Position numbers and translations under genes: made by a program. Positions 58,441 to 64,000 of a DNA stretch of 64,000 nucleotides are shown here, piece after piece (positions within the stretch are counted from its first letter, which is position 1; every line of letters begins with the position of its first letter). This DNA is from Begonia masoniana. Taxonomy: Eukaryota > Streptophyta > Magnoliopsida > Cucurbitales > Begoniaceae. The stretch lies in assembly GCA_022432975.1 (NCBI GenBank), contig CM039509.1, positions 40,644,209 to 40,708,208 of the forward strand, read 5' to 3'. The notes beneath the pieces were generated by a model. The model ran no database searches. It had not been told where the DNA came from and was given only the letters and a program-made list of their open reading frames with translations.

Positions 58441-59188
58441 AAACGATAGTATGGTTTATGAACAGCACATGCATAGCACGCATTTTCATTTACGTAGAGC
58501 TTGCTGAGATTTTTATCTCATAGTGTGTTATGTACGGTGTAGGTGATCTAGATATCGAGATACCAGGTGAGGACGATGTCCCTCCTCCGGAGGCATGAGT
58601 TCAGTTGACGGAGGATGGCTGCGGTGGTGTGCTGGCGCAGTTGATGCTTATCTGACCCGTGGGGAAGTATGTATAGATGTTTTGAGAGTTTGGAATGTTT
58701 TGGGCTAATGGTAAACTGTATAGACATTATAGGATGTTTGGAATTCGGTTAGTGGATAGGTTTACATTTAAATGGTGGTTGTATAGAAATTATAGGATGT
58801 TTGAAATCTGGTTAGTGGATAGGTTTACATTTGATATTTTAAATGTCTGTTTGGAAACCTGTTTTATAAACTGTTTTGTGATTTTGAAACAGGAGGATAT
58901 GTTATACTTTTAAACGTATCCACGCAGTTTATTTTCTTGAAAACGTACTTTGTTATGGTTGTGTTTCGAGTCGGTTTTGGGGTGGTAATTCGGAAGACAT
59001 ACGAGTATCGGGTGTTTGTTGTATAGTTGTATTTTATAGGTGTTCGGGTACGTATTGATTTAAATAATTGTTTTGAACGTTTTATTAAATTGTTTTCAAA
59101 TCGTTTCCGCATAGACGCTAAGAATAAAGGATAAAATGAAAAATTTGTACGGTAAATAAGGGTACAATGTTAGGGTCGTGACAGTTTA

Positions 59189-60231
59189 CATCCTTAATCC
59201 AAATCTGCTCAAACTCTAAAAAATTTAGATCACCTCTTCATTAAATCTAACCTTCTTAGTTCCTCGAATATTGATGTTCTTACTTCCATCCTGGTGGTAA
59301 GTCTCACGTTCGTGGTTCTTAATTTAAACTATACCAACTATAGACTCACTCTAGTTGAATCGCCATCCCTTCTATGGTCATACTAGTTGCTTTAGCCTCT
59401 AAACACGACTCCCAATTCAAAGTGCTAAACTTTTCTCTCATTGGTTAATGCGTTTAGGTTTTAAGCTCTTTCTAACTCTTATGTTTTTTATTCTTAACAT
59501 CTAATCAAGCAACACAAAATGCCTGACGTGTCTACTACTCAAATGACCATTCTTAACTTTACTAAATCTTCCCCTTATAGTATGTCGGTCAAAATCTTTT
59601 CGCAAACTGGTAATCGTCCTTTATTGGTCAGTCTTCTAAGACGGCATTTATTTCCTAGAAAACGGCCAATTTTGTAACTCGAGTATTACCTTTCGTATAA
59701 CCTTGGTCCATTATCGTCTTGAAATTGTTAACTTCCAAACTCCGAGTAAATCCCTTTATTTTTTTATTTGCTTAAAATAACTAATTATTCCTTGACAGTC
59801 TAGAGCATCCCTCGATACGTTTCATATCTATGCTCTAAATTTTTCTTTGATTCATCATACCCTAAAACTCCAAGAGTTTGTCAATTAGGGTCAAGTTTCT
59901 ATCTATCTAAATTTATATCTCATAAGTTGTATCTTTCCAATGGTAACTAAATTCTAAGTGCAAAACTTCTTATGGTTAACTCAGGCTAATCCTATTAATG
60001 CATAACTCTCTTTCTATAAGGTTTACATCGTCCTATATTTAACTTACTGTCTTCTCGTCGAGGTTCGCCTAGGAACCCCTTCTTACCCAACTTCTAGTAT
60101 TCTTTACTTCTCTATTTTCAAACCTACTTTGATCTATCGCACAATTATTACTTTCAAATCCTCACTCTACCCTACATCTCTACTTTAATGTTTTTCACTC
60201 TATTAACTGCTGAGATAAAACTATACCTGGC
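59189..60231 (-). other. LARD-1 internal region, 5' part, non-coding
   Basis: Pyrimidine-rich plus strand, similar in composition to the LARD-2 interior. No open frame with a known domain. Confidence 0.7.
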
Positions 60232-60640
60232 CCACCTCCCCGCATCTATAGCATCATTCTGTTCCCAATCGACACACACTGCAATGATTCTTCTTACACC
60301 TTGGGCATCGAGGCTTATGCTGAGGTTCTTGTACGCGCTTCTGTCGACTTCGTTCAATTTCTTTCTTGCCCATCCTCTTTATTCCCCTCATTGGTTGTTG
60401 TCTTTCTTCTACTGGGTGTGGTTGAAACCCTCAGAGGAACCTCTCCGTACTGTATTTATTGGGAGAAACTACCCTTTGGGCTCTAGGGCCCTCTCGGTTT
60501 ATCAACGTCTCGAGCTGACGAGATTTCCTATCTATATGTTGTGCTTGTCGGTCAAGATGTTGAGCTTGTTGGGCAATGACATCCCTCAATAGATCTATGG
60601 TGTCGTCTCTCTCATCCCTATCATTTCCTCTCCGTACCAT
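60232..60640 (-). pseudogene. Truncated gag remnant of LARD-1
   Basis: An ATG at 60640 on the minus strand opens DDTIDLLRDVIAQQAQHLDRQ, the start typical of gypsy gag, and ends after about 69 codons. A further ~200 bases on, in another frame, lies a zinc-knuckle region, CPRCKKNHCSVCRLGTE then a stop, then CYRCGEVGQV (about 60300-60232). The capsid domain that should lie between (about 600-800 bases in relatives) is missing. So LARD-1 descends from a coding gypsy element by internal deletion. It has no protease or pol. Confidence 0.75.
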
Positions 60641-60788
60641 TTTGTTAATCCTATAAAGGTTAAAGACAAATAATCCTAAGAAATAGAAATAAAAGAGAAC
60701 TTATAAACGTACTTACAGTTGAGGAAGCATGTCTGTGTTGTGGCTTGCACAGTCGAGCAGTCTACAGAACTGATTTTAAAACCTGGGA

Positions 60789-60800
60789 GCTCTGATACCA
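60789..60800 (-). other. Primer-binding site of LARD-1, initiator tRNA-Met
   Basis: GCTCTGATACCA on the plus strand, five bases from the LTR at 60806. Confidence 0.92.
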
Positions 60801-60805
60801 CTAAT

Positions 60806-63545
60806 TGTAACGATCCCAACCGTTTCTGAGCCGTCACAGGACTTGACTTGACGTTGACTTTGACTTAGACATTTCGAGCGTAAAATTTTTTGACTTTTGA
60901 AACATTTAAATCGAAGCTAAAACCATTTTTTTATAAAACGTCGACTCAGTTTTTGGGTCTTTAAAATTCTTTAAAATATGTGGGGTATGCTCGTAAAATA
61001 CGTTTAAAAAGTATCGTAAAAGGTCAGGTCGAAACGTGTTTTGAAAAGTCAAAATTTGAAAAAACCTATTTTGGGTCACTTATGGTGTGGCGCGCGTGTC
61101 GCTCAGACAGTGCGCGCGCTTCGCGCTGTCGCTGCGCGCAGCAGAGCGCCGATCGATCGGCAGGCTCTCTGCCCGCCCTAGCGCCAGCGGCAATCGATCG
61201 GGTGGGCGTCCGATCGATCGGCTGGGCGCCCAGCAGCGCGCGCCCTGTGCGCCTGCTGCGCGCCCTCCGTACCTCCTTCGCGCCCCTCTCATTTTGTTCA
61301 CATTTTCTTCACTTTTCTTCATTCTTTTCACTTACATTTCACACCCACTCTTACTTTAAACTTTACCAAACACAAAACGCCTCGAACTCCAAAATCCTGA
61401 CTCAAAATCGTAACCGAAAATGCGTCTAAAAATGTATTGAAAATTCATGAAAACTAACTGCATAGGTCGCTCTAAAAACCGAGCATATCCCTACAAGTTT
61501 AAAACACTCAACCAACAAAATTACTCTAACATCAACAATCGAATCCAAAACCTAATCCATTTCATCAACATTAAACCTACGCAACGAAAGCTCGTAAAAA
61601 TCATCCAAAAAAAGGTAAACCCATCCATTAAATTATCCAGAAAATCACTAACAACGTCAACGTTCTCAAACTAGCAGCTAATCATCCAAAATAACCTATC
61701 TATACATTTTCCATATCATTTTCACATAAATTACCAAAATACCTATATGACGGTTCCCACGGGTCAAAATCGCCTCGACTGCTCAGCACACTCCCACGGG
61801 CACCCTTCTTCTACATGTGCATTCATCGGGTAGAGGAACGTCATCCTCACGTTCTGCTATGTCACCTACACTATAGAGACATTCTATGAGCTAAAGGCTC
61901 AGTAAATCGACGTAAATGAAAATGCATGCTATGCATATGCTGTTCAGAAAATCATGCAGGCATTTTATTCATCTAGTTACATAACAGGAGGTGTCATCGA
62001 GGGTTCATTCACCAGATGGAGAGGGCACGTCTCGCTGTGAGACAGCCATTTCAATCTACCGGGGGAAAACATGTTTTACCTGTAGGACAGCCATGTCTGA
62101 ACCCCACTCCGACGTGACTGGGATTACGTACATTCATTTTCATTCTTTAGTTACATAAAGGGAGGTGTCACCGGGGGTTCATTCACCAGACGGAGAGGGC
62201 ACGTCTCACGATGAGATAGTCTTTTCCATCTATCGGGGGAAAAACATGCTTCACCTGTAGGACAGCCATGTCTGAATCCCATCCCGACATGACCGGGATT
62301 ATGTGCATTCATATCTTTTTTGTGAAAACGTATGCGGAAGTTCATTTTTCATGCTATTTTAGAAAAACATGATGTATGGACATGTACAATGCTATAAATG
62401 TAATTAAAGCATAGAACAAATAATGAACATTAAACATTCAATAACTTAAACTAAACCTAACTACCCAGCCTATTTACAACCAAAACATCCTAAATCATCA
62501 ATTCCTCAATCGCCATACATTCTTATGGTGTATGCCAAATCGGTCAAACGAGTCACGAAGACTTACCTCGCGTCCTTAGCATGTCGAGTGCCTCTGCAAT
62601 ACGTGGTTCACCTAAGACAATTTCACAATTCTCATTATTAGAATCGATCCAAAACAACCAAATTCTAAAACTAACGAAACTCCTAGCTAAAGGAAATTTC
62701 ATAAAATTCTAATTCAACTTATTCGGGCATTTTATCGAGCAATTCACGCTCAACATGTTCTAAACCTCCATTAATGGAGTTTCTCAATTTTTCCAACCAC
62801 AAAAATTCTTACAACCACCATTAAATCGACTAACTACATCAAATAATCACAATTACGTCCATTAGAGTCGTAAATATGGTAAACCTAACCGTTTCTAGCA
62901 TAACCCGACAATTTTGACAAAACCCTAAATGAATCCCTAATCGTTAACAACCCTAAAACTCAGAAACTAACGTCAAAAACTGTAGAATCTTACCTAGGGC
63001 TGTGATTTAGGAAGAAAACGTGAAGAAAATTGAACGATGGAGGGGAGAATCAGCGTCGGCTTGAGGAAACGTCAAAGGAGAGCTTGAGAATCGCCAAAGA
63101 AGGACTCCTCTCCTTTCTGCTAAACAAAAATAACGTGGGAGGGGGAGGAGTTGGGATTTTTAATAAGTTTTTAACCTAGCAAATTACCATTTTGCCCTTT
63201 CATCAATTTTCCGCCTATTTTGTTATTTAACTATCGATTTGGTTTCTCTAAATTTTCTTATTTCACCAAATATTCTAATTCATCATTAGGATTCTAATAA
63301 AACTCTCTGTTTGCAAAATGGGCTTAATTCGCTATATTAACGAAAATATTCTTTATAACATGAAAATTCAAAAATCCGTAAAACTGGGTGTTACATCGCC
63401 AATTTTCTTATTCCTCCAAGTATTTTAATTTATTCTTAGGGTTCTAATAAAACTTCCCATTCGTAAAACGGGCTTAGTTTACTATATTTATGAAAATACC
63501 CTTGTATAACGGAAAATTTGAAAGCCCAAAAATTCGGGTGTTACA
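60806..63545 (-). repeat. 5' LTR of LARD-1 (2740 bp), uninterrupted
   Basis: TGTAACGATCC to GGGTGTTACA. It serves as the empty-site reference for both insertions in the other LTR. It holds a doubled ~180-bp segment (GGAGGTGTCA...GATTACGT, at about 61987 and 62160), GATCGATC palindromes (61147-61220), the TTACTGAG-type hairpin (61884-61905) and the splice-donor complement (62561-62568). Confidence 0.92.
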
Positions 63546-64000
63546 CCATCTATGGCCTCAAACAGCCTCCACGTGTTTTGTATGATGCTTTGCAATCATT
63601 CTTAATGACCATTGGCATCACTGCATCGCGCACAGATACATCACTTTTTATCCTCCCTCGCCCATAGGTCACTATTTACTTCCTTGTGTATGTTGATGAT
63701 CTGATCATTACTGATAGCGATCCTGCTATTGTCTCACAGATTATTCAACAACTTGATTCCACCTTCTCTACAAAGGACCTTGGTGATTTGTCATTCTTTT
63801 GCGGTGTTGAGGTTCTACCCACGTCAACGGGATTGCTCCTATCTCAGCGACAGTATGTTGTTGACTTGCTTGGTAAACACAACATGCTTTCGTCAAAATC
63901 AGTGTCTACCCCGTTAGCAGTTGGCACCCCCTATCGCTACATGATTGGTCTCCTCCGGCTGATGCCACTCTCTATCATTAGGTTGTTGGTGGGCTACAAC
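63546..64000 (+). pseudogene. copia reverse transcriptase, 3' fragment
   Basis: It resumes exactly where 34142 stops: YGLKQPPRVLYDALQSFL, then a stop (TAG 63665-63667), then FLVYVDDLIIT with the catalytic YVDD at 63689-63700, DLGDLSFFCGVEV and LLLSQRQYVVDLL. RNase H and the 3' LTR lie beyond the window. The stop before YVDD makes it inactive apart from the insertion. Confidence 0.88.

Larger units (their letters stand above)
56066..59183 (+). mobile_element. Solo LTR (3118 bp) in LARD-1
   Basis: TGTAATATCCGG to GTCGTGACA, with perfect duplication GTTTA (56061-56065, 59184-59188). Sense is plus, from the splice-donor sequence at 57456-57463 followed by GGCCGATTGGCCTACACC. Also present are an AT-rich stretch followed by a hairpin (56467-56495), the complement of the conserved block (about 57000-57124), a 12-bp minisatellite (57658-58440) and the TTGCTGAG hairpin (58501-58523). 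No coding. Confidence 0.9.
34143..63545 (-). mobile_element. LARD-1: long-LTR gypsy-type derivative with its own nested insertions
   Basis: It is bounded by TGTAACGACC and GGGTGTTACA with the perfect target duplication CCATC. The 3' LTR is the left one (34143-48903, 2734 bp without insertions) and the 5' LTR the right one (60806-63545, 2740 bp). On the minus strand the primer site (60789-60800) follows the 5' LTR, and a purine tract (complement at 48904-48920) precedes the 3' LTR. The original internal part is only about 3 kb and codes only for a gag remnant. Lengths of both LTRs agree, which confirms the dissection. Confidence 0.9.
30687..64000 (+). mobile_element. Ty1/copia element split by a 29.4-kb insertion; continues past the window
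   Basis: A probable short 5' LTR (from about 30687, start uncertain) precedes the primer site at 30956-30967. Gag, protease and integrase follow to 33791, and reverse transcriptase is broken at 34142 and resumes at 63546. The break falls between the isoleucine and tyrosine of RLRKAI/YGLKQPP, and the 5-bp duplication CCATC (34138-34142, 63546-63550) flanks the insert. Stops and frameshifts in gag, protease, integrase and reverse transcriptase make it inactive. The 3' end is beyond the window. Confidence 0.85.

Noticed and set aside
57638..58441. Open frame of 267 codons encoding VNEK/DNEK repeats
   Set aside because: It is produced by a 12-bp tandem repeat; both strands are open over the same stretch, and it lies in a solo LTR without a coding relative.

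Overview
The window is nuclear DNA of a flowering plant, most likely a eudicot. Two spliced genes have GT-AG introns and plant protein families, and nearly everything else is plant LTR retrotransposons primed by initiator tRNA-Met, one hAT DNA transposon and one Mutator-type foldback element. The species cannot be named from the sequence.

Layout. (1) 1-13599: two Ty3/gypsy elements of the Del/Tekay type in opposite orientation. A minus-strand element (222-5287, cut off on the left by a copia LTR end at 1-221) appears to sit inside the 5' LTR of a decayed plus-strand element (5288-13599). The latter lost most of pol and carries a solo LTR (8437-10902, TSD AAAAA). (2) 13652-18482: a solo LTR containing a second solo LTR (14905-17098, TSD CTACT). 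(3) 18660-19507: an 848-bp full-length inverted-repeat Mutator-like MITE with a 9-bp TSD. (4) 20171-29644: the gene island. It holds a nine-exon CNOT9/RCD1/CAF40 homologue (309 aa) with a doubled TATA box, and a three-exon DUF1068 membrane protein (193 aa). A CYP74 (allene oxide synthase/hydroperoxide lyase class) pseudogene fragment follows on the other strand. (5) About 30687 to beyond 64000: a broken Ty1/copia element whose reverse transcriptase is split at 34142/63546 by a 29.4-kb insertion.

That insertion (34143-63545, TSD CCATC), called LARD-1 here, is a long-LTR element with only a gag remnant. Inside its 3' LTR are an LTR-like 1.4-kb insert (35308-36744) and LARD-2 (36809-47388, TSD CGGTG). 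Inside its body are a 5.7-kb hAT element with a broken transposase (49807-55512, TSD ATAAACAT) and a solo LTR (56066-59183, TSD GTTTA). Target duplications and matching sequence across each empty site fix the order: copia first, then LARD-1, then its passengers. The LTRs of LARD-2 differ by far fewer bases than those of LARD-1, as nesting predicts.

The most unusual signals are inside the LTRs. One LARD-2 LTR has 35 copies of a 91-bp tandem repeat where its sister LTR has seven, and has lost the adjoining ~440 bp. The minus gypsy LTR carries eleven perfect TGACGTCA palindromes in 418 bp. Ten LTRs keep the same AGGTAAGT splice-donor sequence, mostly close to a short GGCC-type inverted repeat. 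Two short hairpins keep their stems while their sequences change between families. Palindromic GATCGATC cassettes recur in three LTR families. No novel protein-coding system was found. The interest is in LTR architecture, nesting and repeat dynamics.
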